A stretch of DNA of 64,000 nt from Clusia tigrina (lineage: Eukaryota > Arthropoda > Insecta > Diptera > Clusiidae): positions 109,203,216 to 109,267,215 of the forward strand of contig OV050030.1 of the NCBI GenBank assembly GCA_920105625.2, written 5' to 3'. The notes below the pieces were generated by a model, which saw nothing but the letters and a program-made list of their open reading frames with translations, ran no database searches and was not told where the DNA came from. Positions 45,411 through 55,200 of this stretch are shown here, in pieces. Position 1 is the first letter of the stretch, and each line of letters opens with the position of its first letter. Position numbers and translations under genes: made by a program.

Positions 45411-47242
45411 ATACTCCAATGCTGTCCAACTCTATAGAAACTGTTGCCGCACCTGAGACTGAAAACAAAGAGAAAACTAAAAGGAATGTGAGACGACCAA
45501 CACCTTTGCTCACAGATCGCCAATTGCGTCCGAGGAAAGCACGTACTTTGAGTGTGGGAACTGAAGATGATGGCATCTTAAGTGCAAGTGATCAATGTGA
45601 TGATTTTGAGAACGAAGTTTTTGTTAATGCTGCTGAAGTTGACATGCGAGATGCCCTTGATGCAAAGGAAAGCGAAGAGTGGAAGCAAGCAATAGAGAGC
45701 GAAGTCAAAAGTTTAATTAAAAACCAGACTTGGGATCTCATTAAAGCATCTGACACTGTGGATATAATTGGATGCCGCTATGTGCTTACTAACAAATATT
45801 CACATAATGGAGAAATTGATCACCGAAAAGCACGCCTTGTAGCTAAGGGTTACAACCAAAAATTTGGTGTTAACTATCATCAAAGTTTTGCACCAGTTGC
45901 AAGACTGGAAACTATTCGACTTCTTCTGGCCTTGTCCACGCAGTTTGGTTTAAAGATATGGCAGTTTGATGTAGTGTCGGCTTACCTGAATGGAACGTTA
46001 AACGAAACAGTCTTTATGAGGATTCCAGATATGATGAATGAGATGCTCGAACGCATTTTAAGAAATGAAGATGAACTTTCGGCAGTATATATCGGAGCCA
46101 AAGAGATGCTGCATAACATTAATGATGGCGCCAATGTATGTAAACTTAATAAGGCATTATATGGCCTTAAACAAGCTGGGCGACAATGGTATACTAAGCT
46201 CAGTGAGAAGCTAACTGAAATTGGACTGAAACCAATGAAAAGTGAACCTTGCCTATTCTATGCTAAAGACAATCAAACTCTGACACTTGTTTTGGTATAC
46301 GTCGATGATTTGTTGGTGGCGACTTGCAATGATGAAAGCCTTCTAAAAACAAAAGGTCATTTGATGATGGATTTTGATATAAAAGATATTGGTGAAGCAA
46401 AGCATTGCCTTGGTTTACAGATAAATCAACGCAGTTCCTCAATTGAGTTGAAGCAATCGAATTATATACAAGAATTACTCACTAGATATGGTATGAGTGA
46501 ATGCAATTCTTTGGCAACTCCCGCTGAAGTAAATTTGCACTTAGACTACAGCCAATCTGATGGCACATGTAAAAAGGAAACATATAGAGAACTTATTGGA
46601 AGCCTTATGTACTTGAGCGTAGCATCGAGGCCTGATATAGCATACATTATTTCAAGACTTGCACAATTTGTTGAAGAACCTAGCCAAGATCATTGGAATG
46701 CTGCCAAGAGAGTTCTAAGATACCTTGCTGGAACAAAGGAGCTTGGACTGATCTACAGAAAAACAAATGAGTCACTTGTTGGATACGCTGATGCTGACTG
46801 GGGTGGATGCACTCTCGACCGGAGATCCTATTCAGGCTACGTTTTCATTCTGAGTGGAGCTTCGATAAGTTGGAAGTCACAAAAACAAAGAACTGTTGCG
46901 CTATCTTCTACTGAAGCGGAATACGTAAGCTACACTGAAGCTGGAAAAGAGGCTATCTATTTACGTGGGTTGCTACATGAGCTTGGTCTTGTTCACATTG
47001 TTCAACAAATAACGCTTTTTGTCGATAATAAGGGGGCCTTATTTCTGGCTAATGATCCAGTTTTTCATGCACGAACAAAACATATTGACATCAAGCACCA
47101 TTTCATTCGGGATGCCGTGGCTGCCTCTATGTTCCAGTTAAAGCACTTACCAACGCAAGAAATGATTGCAGACGTATTGACAAAATCGCTGCCAAAAGTT
47201 AATCATGTGAAATGTCGGCAAGGTCTTGGGTTTCTGGAATGA
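45404..47242 (+). CDS. copia reverse transcriptase and RNase H
   Basis: Open for 612 codons. RT motifs: KARLVAKGYNQKFGVNYHQS, FAPVARLETIRLLLALSTQF, KIWQFDVVSAYLNGTL (motif A), ALYGLKQAGRQWY and LVYVDDLLVA (catalytic YVDD at 46298-46309). RNase H motifs: GYADADWGGCTLDRRSYSG, LSSTEAEYVSYTEAGKEAIY and DNKGALFLANDPVFHARTKH, ending VLTKSLPK and GFLE. In a full element this is the C-terminal half of one polyprotein. Here frame changes upstream cut it off from gag, so it would not be made as a polyprotein unless translated separately. Confidence 0.9.
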   Translation: MLNTPMLSNSIETVAAPETENKEKTKRNVRRPTPLLTDRQLRPRKARTLSVGTEDDGILSASDQCDDFENEVFVNAAEVDMRDALDAKESEEWKQAIESEVKSLIKNQTWDLIKASDTVDIIGCRYVLTNKYSHNGEIDHRKARLVAKGYNQKFGVNYHQSFAPVARLETIRLLLALSTQFGLKIWQFDVVSAYLNGTLNETVFMRIPDMMNEMLERILRNEDELSAVYIGAKEMLHNINDGANVCKLNKALYGLKQAGRQWYTKLSEKLTEIGLKPMKSEPCLFYAKDNQTLTLVLVYVDDLLVATCNDESLLKTKGHLMMDFDIKDIGEAKHCLGLQINQRSSSIELKQSNYIQELLTRYGMSECNSLATPAEVNLHLDYSQSDGTCKKETYRELIGSLMYLSVASRPDIAYIISRLAQFVEEPSQDHWNAAKRVLRYLAGTKELGLIYRKTNESLVGYADADWGGCTLDRRSYSGYVFILSGASISWKSQKQRTVALSSTEAEYVSYTEAGKEAIYLRGLLHELGLVHIVQQITLFVDNKGALFLANDPVFHARTKHIDIKHHFIRDAVAASMFQLKHLPTQEMIADVLTKSLPKVNHVKCRQGLGFLE

Positions 47243-47261
47243 TAAACTGATATACCTGCGA

Positions 47262-47273
47262 ATTGAGGGGGCG
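47262..47273 (+). promoter_or_regulatory. copia polypurine tract
   Basis: ATTGAGGGGGCG directly precedes the 3' LTR. Confidence 0.7.
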
Positions 47274-47478
47274 TGTCAAGATTATTGTAAGACGACAATA
47301 CGCAAGTCTGGCATCACTTCTCTTTTCGCTACAAATTAATTTTCTATCTTCTATAAGTTTGACATTTCTTGTAAAGTTTCTATTCTCCTTCTTCTTTTTC
47401 CTGCTCTCAAATAAAGTACTACAGATTTATTACAAGTTGATTATATTTTTATCTTTTTGCATCAAGAAAATTCTAACA
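47274..47478 (+). repeat. 3' LTR of copia element
   Basis: TGTCAAGATTATTG to TCTAACA, 205 bp, identical to the 5' LTR apart from the end. Confidence 0.9.
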
Positions 47479-47498
47479 GGTATGATATATAAATCGTG

Positions 47499-48575
47499 CT
47501 AGGCAACTTTACTTACAAGGTGGACAAGAATCTCTTTTGACCGACGATCGGCAAATTCAGTCATCACCATCATAATAATTGGCATACAACTATTTCTGAT
47601 CATTGCCGCGTTATTAGCCTTCGCCAGTCGTCCCTGCTTCGCGCACGCTGGCACCAATTGGAAACACCAAGTGGCGCCAGGTCCTCTTGAACTGGGTCCT
47701 TCCAACGTAGTGGTGGTCTCCCCTCCTGCATCCGCCACCTGGCGGCATCGATTCAAACACTTTTTCCGCCGGAGCACTTTCATCCATTCGCACAACATGT
47801 CCCAGCCAGCGCAGCCGCTGTGTTTTAATGCGCTGAACTATATCAATGTCGGCGTACAGCTCATACAGCTCATACAGCTCATACAGCTCGTTGTTCCATC
47901 TGATTCGATACTCTCTGGTTCCCAGATAAACGAAATCCTTCACAACTTCAAAGTTGTAGTCGCCAACAGTGACGTGGTGTCCAAGACGCTGAGGCTCTTT
48001 GTGTGTTGACACGAAGTCCTCGTTTACCGCTAAACCCACTCGTCTCGCTTCTCACTCCAAGCCGGAAAATGCAGCACTCACGGCGCGGCTGTTATGGCCA
48101 ATGAGGTCAATATCATCAGCGTACGCTAGTAACATGACACTATTGTGGAAGATAGTGCCTGTGCGATTTAGATCTGCTGCGGGTACGATTTTTTCCAACA
48201 TTAGATTGAAGAAAACACACGATAAGGAGTCACCTTGTCTGAATCCTCGCTCAGAAACAAACGGCTCGGACAAGTCATTACCGATTTTAACTGAGCCAGT
48301 GGAGGTGCTTAGCGTCATTTTGCACAGCCGAATTAGCTTAGCAGGGACGACAAATTCAGAATTAGCGGCGTACAGTTGACTCCTTACGGTGCTATCGAAT
48401 GCGGCTTTGAAATCGACGAAAAGGTGGTGTATGTCGATCTGCTTCTCTAGGGTTTTCTCCAGGATTTGGCGTAGTGTGAACATTTGGTCAATGGTGCCTT
48501 TACCAGGTCGGAAGCCACACTGATAAGGCCCAATCAGTTCACTGGCGATGGGCTTCAGCCTTTCAGTTATTTAAG
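47499..48575 (-). pseudogene. RTE-like LINE RT, C-terminal half (fragment B)
   Basis: Minus-strand motifs: ERLKPIASELIGPYQCGFRP, GTIDQMFTLRQILEK, HHLFVDFKAAFDS (motif A), GFRQGDSLSCVFFNLMLEKI, MLLAYADDIDLIGHNS (YADD), VNEDFV, VTVGDYNFEVVKDFVYLGT, then after a deletion RIRWNNELYELYELYELY and QRLRWLGHVVRMDESAPAEK. The frame breaks at about 48045. A 9 bp repeat (ACAGCTCAT on the plus strand) is expanded to four copies near 47855-47892. A short 3' end with TATTATGATGGTGATGA fits RTE tails. Confidence 0.85.
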
Positions 48576-48613
48576 AATAAAACATGCTTTTAGGGTCTAA
48601 GTATTTTAAGTTA
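48576..48613. other. Short unassigned sequence left of gypsy B copy 2
   Basis: 38 bp with TTTAAGAATAAAAC and CTTTTAGGGT motifs that recur at 55138 and 54946, suggesting that gypsy B copy 2 inserted into another repeat lying between the two RTE halves. Confidence 0.35.
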
Positions 48614-48617
48614 ATAT

Positions 48618-49256
48618 TGAAACGTGATTGCATATCAGTGAAACCGGATTGCATACTTTTAGGATCCCATCTGGAGTTTGAGAATGAGTGCACCACCCTG
48701 TGTGTGTAAGTCAAGACGCAATCCATTTGAATAAAAGTTTCTTTCGTTGTAGAGATTGTGGTGTAAAGAAATATCTCGAAAGTAAGAACTTCCTGTATAA
48801 AATTATAGAAAGATCCAGAAACTTCTAGTATATTGTAGAAGTTTCTACCTCAACCATTCGAAACTATAAAAGCACAAGACTGTGCAAAGTCAAAGACATT
48901 CGAACAGAGATCGTAATAGTGTGTACGTCGGGCATTATAATCGAAGCAGCAGTATTTGTAATTGTGATTTGCAAAGTGATGAAATTCATTATTAAATAAA
49001 GTGATGAAATTACTTATTAAATAAAGTGACTAATGGTTTGTGAAATAAAGTGCAAATTGTCACAACGTAAACTTTAAGCCTAATATTAAGTTTGTAAATT
49101 TCAATAATTAAATAAAGTTAGTTATTTTAGTTTAACCAGCGATTGTTTAATTACTACACGATCCAGTGGTACGAGTCCGAGTACAGAGAGTTAGAGAAAT
49201 TGTCAGGAGGGCAATTTTGTAACAGAGTAAATTGTCAAGAGGGCAATTTCGTAACA
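48618..49256 (+). repeat. 5' LTR of gypsy B copy 2 (639 bp)
   Basis: TGAAACGTGATTG to GTAACA. Contains AACTATAAAAGCAC (TATA box, about 48864) and several AATAAAGTGA signals (48995-49045). Confidence 0.92.
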
Positions 49257-49258
49257 AT

Positions 49259-49276
49259 TGGTGTCAGAAGTGGGAT
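49259..49276 (+). promoter_or_regulatory. Primer binding site, gypsy B copy 2
   Basis: TGGTGTCAGAAGTGGGAT, tRNA-Leu type, two bases after the LTR end. Confidence 0.87.
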
Positions 49277-49295
49277 TGTGTATCTGTAATAAACA

Positions 49296-50639
49296 ATGGT
49301 TAAATTCGAAAAACTGAGATTGGAGCAGCTCAAGAAGGAGCTTGAGCGCTTAAATTTGCAAACACAAGGGCTTAAAGCGGAGCTGCAGGTGCGATTAAGA
49401 AGCGCTTTAGAGGAGCAGGGGATAGACGTCGATGAGCATGAATTCCAATGTGAAGAGCCAACAACATCTCGACACGAAGAAAAACCGCAAGAAACTAACA
49501 CGGGTAACTTTGACATGAGTGCACTTATCGGGATAATGCAATCCTTTAAACAGGATATGCAGCAGCAGTTACAACAAAATTCTCAAGCAGCCGATGAGAA
49601 GATGCAGTTGCGATTACAGCAAAATGCACAAGCTGTCAAAGAGGATGTCAAAGTACAGTTGGAACAGCAGCTACAGAAAAGCGATGACAAGTTGCAACAG
49701 CGGTTAGAACAGAGTGAAACACGACTTGCTCTATTAACGGAACAAAACTCACAGCAGATGAAAGAAATGTCTGAGATGGTTGACAGGAAGGTTTGCGAAA
49801 TTGAGACACGCCAGGAATCGTTCGAAAAATCTGTAGAACAAAAATTCATTGCGAACGAGCAAAAGCAAAACGATTTTAAACAACAAATAGAGCAAAGAAT
49901 TCACTTACTACAGGAAGGTGCATTGCCTACTCCAACTTTATCCTCAATAAAACTGAAGCCTCCTACCTATGATGGAACCACGACATGTAGCGTCTTCAGA
50001 ATGCAGTTTGAGATTACCGCTAGCACAAATGGTTGAAGTGCTCGCGAAAAAGTGGCTGCATTAACAGTTTCGTTGAAAGGTGCTGCCGCTGATGTGCTGC
50101 AAACTATCTCAGAAAGTGAGCGAGACTGCTGTGAAAGCTTGATGAATGCCGTTCAGCGCAAGTATGGTAGTGAACATCGCAAGCAGATGTACCAAGTAGA
50201 GCTACGAACACGTGTACAAAAGATTGGCGAGTCTCTTCACCAGTTTGCGGCGGAAGTGGAACGGTTGGCTCATCTGGCCTACCCAGGAGAGATCACTGAG
50301 AGGTCTATGATGACCGTATATGGCATTCGCGATGCGGAGATAAAGCGTTCTGCAATAACTAATCGGAAAGCTACATATATGGAGACAGTAGCTAGCGCTT
50401 TAACTTCAGAGACAGCAGCCTTGGTGTGCCAGCCAGTATACAGAGCCCGTCAGGTACAAGTCGAAAGCGGCCAAAGTTTCACGGGCAAATGCTTCACCTG
50501 CGGAGAGGTCGGACACATGGCCCGTAATTGCCAATCGAGACGGAAACGTTCTAGATCACGCTCACCGGTAAGACCTCCAAAGCAAGTCAGATTCCAAAAT
50601 AGGGAATCAGAAAATGTTGATAAGCCGGCGACAAACTAG
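49296..50639 (+). pseudogene. gag with SAP-like domain, gypsy B copy 2
   Basis: One frame of 447 codons interrupted only by TGA at 50034-50036, in a place where the phase is kept (TGA reads in place of what looks like TGG). Residues 3-37 (LRLEQLKKELERLNLQTQGL then KAELQVRLRSAL) fit the SAP DNA-binding helix-turn-helix. About residues 85-205 are a Gln/Lys/Glu-rich coiled coil. After the TGA comes the capsid-like part (GAAADVLQTISESERDC, FAAEVERLAHLAYPGEI), then a CCHC knuckle CFTCGEVGHMARNC and the basic tail RRKRSRSRSPVRPPKQ. Role: packaging RNA into virus-like particles. The SAP-like N-terminus is unusual and might bind DNA or chromatin (inference). Confidence 0.88.
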
Positions 50640-50707
50640 ATGGAGTCAGTCTCGAGGGGCTTGATCTGACTCCCACAACACGTAGCCCCAGAATCTTCGT
50701 TTCTCAG

Positions 50708-51256
50708 ATGGCACGGAAAATCAACAGCCTAACTGCCGACAGCGTAGTAAATGGAAGAAAAATCGTGGTAACATTGGATACGGGTGCATCACATTCCATA
50801 ATTAGAAGGGATCTCGTTCGGGGAATCGAGCCGCTTCTGGGAATAAAATTGCGTACGGCAACTGGAGATGATGCAGCGGTACTGGGAAAAGTTACACGGA
50901 AAATAGCTATCGGCACCACAACAGTGACGCACGAGTTTGTAGTTGCGGATATTGTGGACGAATTAATCTTAGGTGTGGATTTTATGATTCGGAATGGATT
51001 CACCCTAGATTTGAAATGCCGAATGTTGAAGTATGCGAACACCGAAATACCGTTATCCGTTGGTGTGGATAAGTATGGAGGTATCCGACAAGCCATTGTA
51101 TTGCGGCGGACAAAAATCCCAGCAAAGTCAGAGGCAGTCATATGGGCCAAAATGGACAGAGATGTGGAGAGCAACAAGTTGTGGGTTGTGGAGACTGATG
51201 AAAAATTTGCACTGGATGACATCATAATTGGAAAAACCCTCGTTGAAGAGCAGTAG
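50708..51256 (+). CDS. Aspartic protease, gypsy B copy 2
   Basis: The 182-codon frame has the active site VTLDTGASHSIIRRDLVRG and the C-terminal ELILGVDFMIRNG, followed by a LYLSV/EIPLSVGVDKYGG-like extension. All retropepsin key residues are present. It ends at a stop after LVEEQ that copy 1 shares, so it is separated from RT. 51257-51650 is the decayed linker to RT (PVRVVNLANSAKTIEK, then KTASQLLARHWSVFTEK). Confidence 0.85.
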   Translation: MARKINSLTADSVVNGRKIVVTLDTGASHSIIRRDLVRGIEPLLGIKLRTATGDDAAVLGKVTRKIAIGTTTVTHEFVVADIVDELILGVDFMIRNGFTLDLKCRMLKYANTEIPLSVGVDKYGGIRQAIVLRRTKIPAKSEAVIWAKMDRDVESNKLWVVETDEKFALDDIIIGKTLVEEQ

Positions 51257-51649
51257 AACAGAATAGTGCCAGTAAGAGTGGTCAATCTTGCAAACTCCGC
51301 TAAAACCATAGAGAAGGACAGATAATTGGAAATTGCCAGGCAATTTCTGCAATTGTAAACTGTGAGCGAGCCAGCCGCGAGAAACAAAAATTAAGATACC
51401 AGCTGATAAAAAGGTACTCGACGATCTCACGAAAGAGTGGAGCAAAGACTTATCCACAGAGCAGAGGAAGACTGCCAGCCAACTTTTGGCAAGGCATTGG
51501 TCAGTATTTACTGAAAAGTGTAAAAACGAAGGCAGAACAAAGATGGTGAAACACACAATCAACACTGTTGATGCCCAACCCATTCGTCAGGCGTCAAGAA
51601 GAGTACCTCTGGCAAAGAGAGAAGAGGTGAATGTATTGCTGAAGGAAAC

Positions 51650-52110
51650 TAAATGACGTAACGAAGAAAGATAGTTATCCATTACCTCGCATCGACGATA
51701 CATTGAACACACTTTCTGGTTCAAATTGGTTCTCAACGCTGGATTTGCAAAGCGGATATTGGCAAGTGGCAGTAGACGAACAAGACAAGGAAAAGACAGC
51801 ATTCAGTGCCGGTGATGGACTATGGCAATTTTTGGTGATGCCATTCGGACTGTGTAATGCTCCAGCTACATTTGAACGCTAAATGGAACATGTGCTAAAG
51901 GGTCTCCACTGGAAAACGTGTCTGGTGTACCTAGTTGACATCATCGTTATGGGAAAGGACTTCGAGGACCTCTTGAAGAATTTAGAAGAAGTATTGACCT
52001 TCAGGGTTGAAGCTGAGCGCAAAGAAATGCTCGTTCTTAAAGAAAGAAGTCAAGTACCTTGGACATAAAGTCACACCTGAAGGAGTACACACAGATCCAG
52101 GTAAGATAGA
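51650..52110 (+). pseudogene. Reverse transcriptase, gypsy B copy 2
   Basis: Same deletion of the fingers (LLKE joined to KLNDVTKKDSYPLPRIDD), same VYLVDIIV active site with Val for Asp, and same frameshift before GLKLSAKKCSFLKKEV as copy 1. A private TAA follows ATFER. Confidence 0.88.
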
Positions 52111-52669
52111 CTCAGTAAGGGAGTGGCCAAGACCAACTAGTTTGCATGATCTACGCAGCTTCTTGGGTCTTTGCACCTATTACAGACGCTTTGTTCCAGG
52201 CTTTGCAGACGTGGCTGGTAGTCTGCACTCCTTACCGAGGAAAAATTGTCCTTTTGAGTGGAAAAGCGAACAGGAGAAGGCATTCAACAGATTGAAAGAG
52301 CTATTGTGTACAGCTCCGATCCTTGCGTATCCAAATCCTGGCGAAAAATTTATTTTGGATACAGATGCAAGTGGCTTCGGGATTGGAGGTATCCTGTCGC
52401 AAGTTATTGACGGACATGAAAGAGTAATAGTCTACTTCAGCAAAATCTTATCAAAGCCAGAGCGAAATTACTGTGTAACACGGAGAGAACTTTTGGCGGT
52501 TATGCAGTGCGTGAAGCACTTTAACAAATACTTGTATGGACAAAAGTTCTTGTTGAGAACAGATCATGCTGCTCTGCGCTGGCTATTACAGTTCAAAAAT
52601 CCCGAAGGTCAGGTTGCGAGATGGATTGAGAGACTCCAAAGCTACGATTTCACAAAAGAACATCGCTGA
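52007..52669 (+). pseudogene. RT connection and RNase H, gypsy B copy 2
   Basis: Open from KKCSFLKKEVKYLGHKVTPE through FILDTDASGFGIGGILSQ and LLRTDHAALRWLLQF to LQSYDF, where the deletion shared with copy 1 occurs. Confidence 0.88.
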
Positions 52670-54254
52670 AGCACTATCACGACGTCCTTGCAGTATGGAA
52701 TGTAAGCACTGTTCTAAAGCTGAAGGGACTGAAGGAGTAGTCGATGTGCACTTAATGGCTGTTTTACCAGACGATGAATGGACAGTGGAAAAGATAAAAG
52801 AAGAACAACGAAATGACCCAGAGTTGGCAAAAATCGTATCAAGTAAGAATAGAGGAAAACGACCTGATTGGAACGAAATCTCGACTGAAAGTCCCATAAC
52901 TAAAGCATATTGGGCTCAATGGAATAGCTTAAAGCTGCAAGACGGATGCCTATTCCGCCTGTGGGAGAGCGAAGATGGAAAAACCACTAAGAACTTGATT
53001 GTGGTACCCAAGGCAAGAATAAGCGAAATTCTCAAGGAATACCATAGTGGACCAAGCGGAGGTCATTTAGGAATAACAAAAATAGTCGAGAAAATTAAAA
53101 CACGATTTTATTGGGTTGGTTGCCAGCAATCGGTAGTTGACTGGATTGATTGTGGTACCCAAGGCAAGAATAAGCGAAATTCTCAAGGAATACCATAGTG
53201 GACCAAGCGGAGGTCATTTAGGAATAACAAAAATAGTCGAGAAAATTAAAACACGATTTTATTGGGTTGGTTGCCAGCAATCGGTAGTTGACTGGATTAG
53301 TGCTTCTGAACAGTGCACAGCTGCCAAGGGACCGAGCCGTCGCAGTCAGGGGAAGATGTATTTAGACAACTTGGGAGCGCCATTTGAGCGTATTGCAATG
53401 GACATAGCAGGTCCGTTCCCAATTAGTGATTCCGGCAACAAATATGTTCTCGTCGTTATTTTAGAAAATGGCCAGAAGTACATCCCATTCCCGATCAAGA
53501 AGCTAAGACCGTTGCAGATGCATTTATCAATAATTGGGTCTGCAGATTCGGAGCTCCCCTCGAGTTGCACTCGGATCAAGGGAGAAATTTCGAGTCAACG
53601 ATATTCAGGGATATGAGTGAATTGATGGGCATACGCAAACCTCGTACAACCCCTTTGCACCCACAATCCGATGGAATGGTTGAAAGATTTAATCGTACGC
53701 TTGAGGAACACCTAAGGAAAATCGTGGACAGAAACCAGAAAGATTGGGACCAACACATACCCCTGTTCTTAATGGCATACCGATCGGCAACTCACGATAC
53801 AACATCTACAACACCAGCTAAGGCTATTTACGGTTGTGACATAAGATTACCTGCAGATCTGAAATTCGGTGCCTACTCATCTACGGAAGTTTCATGTAGC
53901 AGTTATGTAGCTGACAAACGAAGACAGCTGAATGAAATTCATGGAACCATCAGAAAGCGCACACAACTGATGAGTGATAAAATGAAAGCCAGATATGATG
54001 TACGAGCAAACTCTAAGGGATTTCAGGAAGGGCAGCTAGTTATGCTTCATAGTCCGCAAAGGATAAAGGGATTATCGCCAAAACTGCAAACACACTGGTA
54101 AGGGCCTTATAAGGTGATAAAGCGGCTCAATGATGTAGTATACCGCATCCAGTTGGCGAGAAATGTCAGGAGCAAAATGAAAGTCGTTCATTTGGAGAGG
54201 TTATCTCCTTATAAAGGTTGCAGTACTATCCTTGTTCGGGACGAACAAGATTAA
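52670..54254 (+). pseudogene. Integrase, gypsy B copy 2
   Basis: Zinc region with YHSGPSGGHLGI occurring twice because of the 151 bp duplication. Then MDIAGPFPISDSGNKYVLVV, the shared frameshift, HSDQGRNFESTIFRDMSEL, DGMVERFNRTLEEHLR, a private TAA after LQTHW, and a C-terminus ending ILVRDEQD at TAA 54252-54254. Confidence 0.88.
52997..53298 (+). repeat. 151 bp tandem duplication inside integrase
   Basis: GATTGTGGTACCCAAGGC starts at 52997 and again at 53148. The copies look identical. The junction shares GGATT. Absent from gypsy B copy 1. Confidence 0.92.
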
Positions 54255-54265
54255 GCGGAGGGCAG
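54253..54265 (+). promoter_or_regulatory. Polypurine tract, gypsy B copy 2
   Basis: AAGCGGAGGGCAG directly before the LTR start, identical to copy 1. Confidence 0.82.
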
Positions 54266-54915
54266 TGAAACGTGATTGCATATCAGTGAAACCGGATTGC
54301 ATACTTTTAGGATCCCATCTGGAGTTTGAGAATGAGTGCACCACCCTGTGTGTGTAAGTCAAGACACAATCCATTCGAATAAAAGTTTCTTTCGTTGTAG
54401 AGATTGTGGTGTAAAGAAATATCTCGAAAGTAAGAACTTCCTGTATAGAATTATAGAAAGATCCAGAAACTTCTAGTATATTGTAGAAGTTTCTACCTCA
54501 ACCATTCGAAACTATAAAAGCACAAGACTGTGCAAAGTCAAAGACATTCGAACAGAGATCGTAACAGTGTGTACGTCGGGCATTATAATCGAAGCTGCAG
54601 TATTTGTAATTGTGATTTGCAATGTGATGAAATTCATTATTAAATAAAGTGATGAAATTACTTATTAAATAAAGTGACTAATGGTTTGTGAAATAAAGTG
54701 CAAATTGTCACAATGTAAACTTTAAGCCTAATATAAAGTTTGTAAATTTCAATAATTAAATAAAGTTAGTTATTTTAATTTAACCAGCGATTGTTTAATT
54801 ACTACACAATCCAGTGGTACGAATACGGAGAGTTACGAGTACAGAGAGTTAGAGAAATTGTCAGGAGGGCAATTTCGTAACAGAGTAAATTGTCAGGAAG
54901 GGCAATTTCGTAACA
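54266..54915 (+). repeat. 3' LTR of gypsy B copy 2 (650 bp)
   Basis: Differs from the 5' LTR by a few substitutions and an 11 bp gain (ACGGAGAGTTACGAGTACAG, about 54826-54845). Confidence 0.92.
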
Positions 54916-54919
54916 ATAT

Positions 54920-55200
54920 GATCTGTGTAATGCTTATTATGTAAACTTTTAGGGTGTTATAGTTCCGCAGTCAAGTCGACGAAGGGCATTGTAATTTAGA
55001 ATGCGCCGTCGACACTTTTACAGTAGGTCAGTTGGCTTGACCAACTGACACCAATTAGCAGGTGCGGAACTGGAACACCAGAAAGGTCAGTTCACAGACT
55101 GAGATGACTGTTGAGAAAGAGTATATAAGAAATAGTATTTTAAGAATAAATCGGCTTATTATCTTTGCAACTAAAAGTGACTTAGAGTATTATTTCAAGA
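54920..55200. other. LTR-like or promoter-like unassigned stretch
   Basis: Contains TGTTATAGTTCCGC (54956), a perfect hairpin GTCAGTTGG/CCAACTGAC with a 5 base loop (about 55027-55049), an imperfect GTCGAC-flanked inverted repeat (about 54974-55013), GTATATAAGAAATAG (TATA-like, about 55121) and AAGAATAAATCGG (about 55141). The order TATA then AATAAA recalls an LTR, but no second copy is present here to define its ends. Confidence 0.35.

Larger units (their letters stand above)
44074..47483 (+). mobile_element. copia-type element, deletion derivative, GGTAT target duplication
   Basis: The element spans 44079-47478, with GGTAT at 44074-44078 and 47479-47483. LTRs of 206 and 205 bp differ only near the 3' end (TTTTAATCA versus TTCTAACA). 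The gag start is fused to the integrase core, so the knuckle, protease and integrase N-terminus are deleted, while RT and RNase H are open. Near-identical LTRs suggest a recent insertion. Confidence 0.93.
48614..54919 (+). mobile_element. Gypsy family B, copy 2 (full length, defective), with ATAT target duplication
   Basis: The element spans 48618-54915, with ATAT at 48614-48617 and 54916-54919. Same order and same shared lesions as copy 1. Private changes: a stop in RT (ER then TAA, before MEHV), a 151 bp tandem duplication in the integrase zinc region, and a stop in the integrase C-terminus (HW then TAA). Confidence 0.93.
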
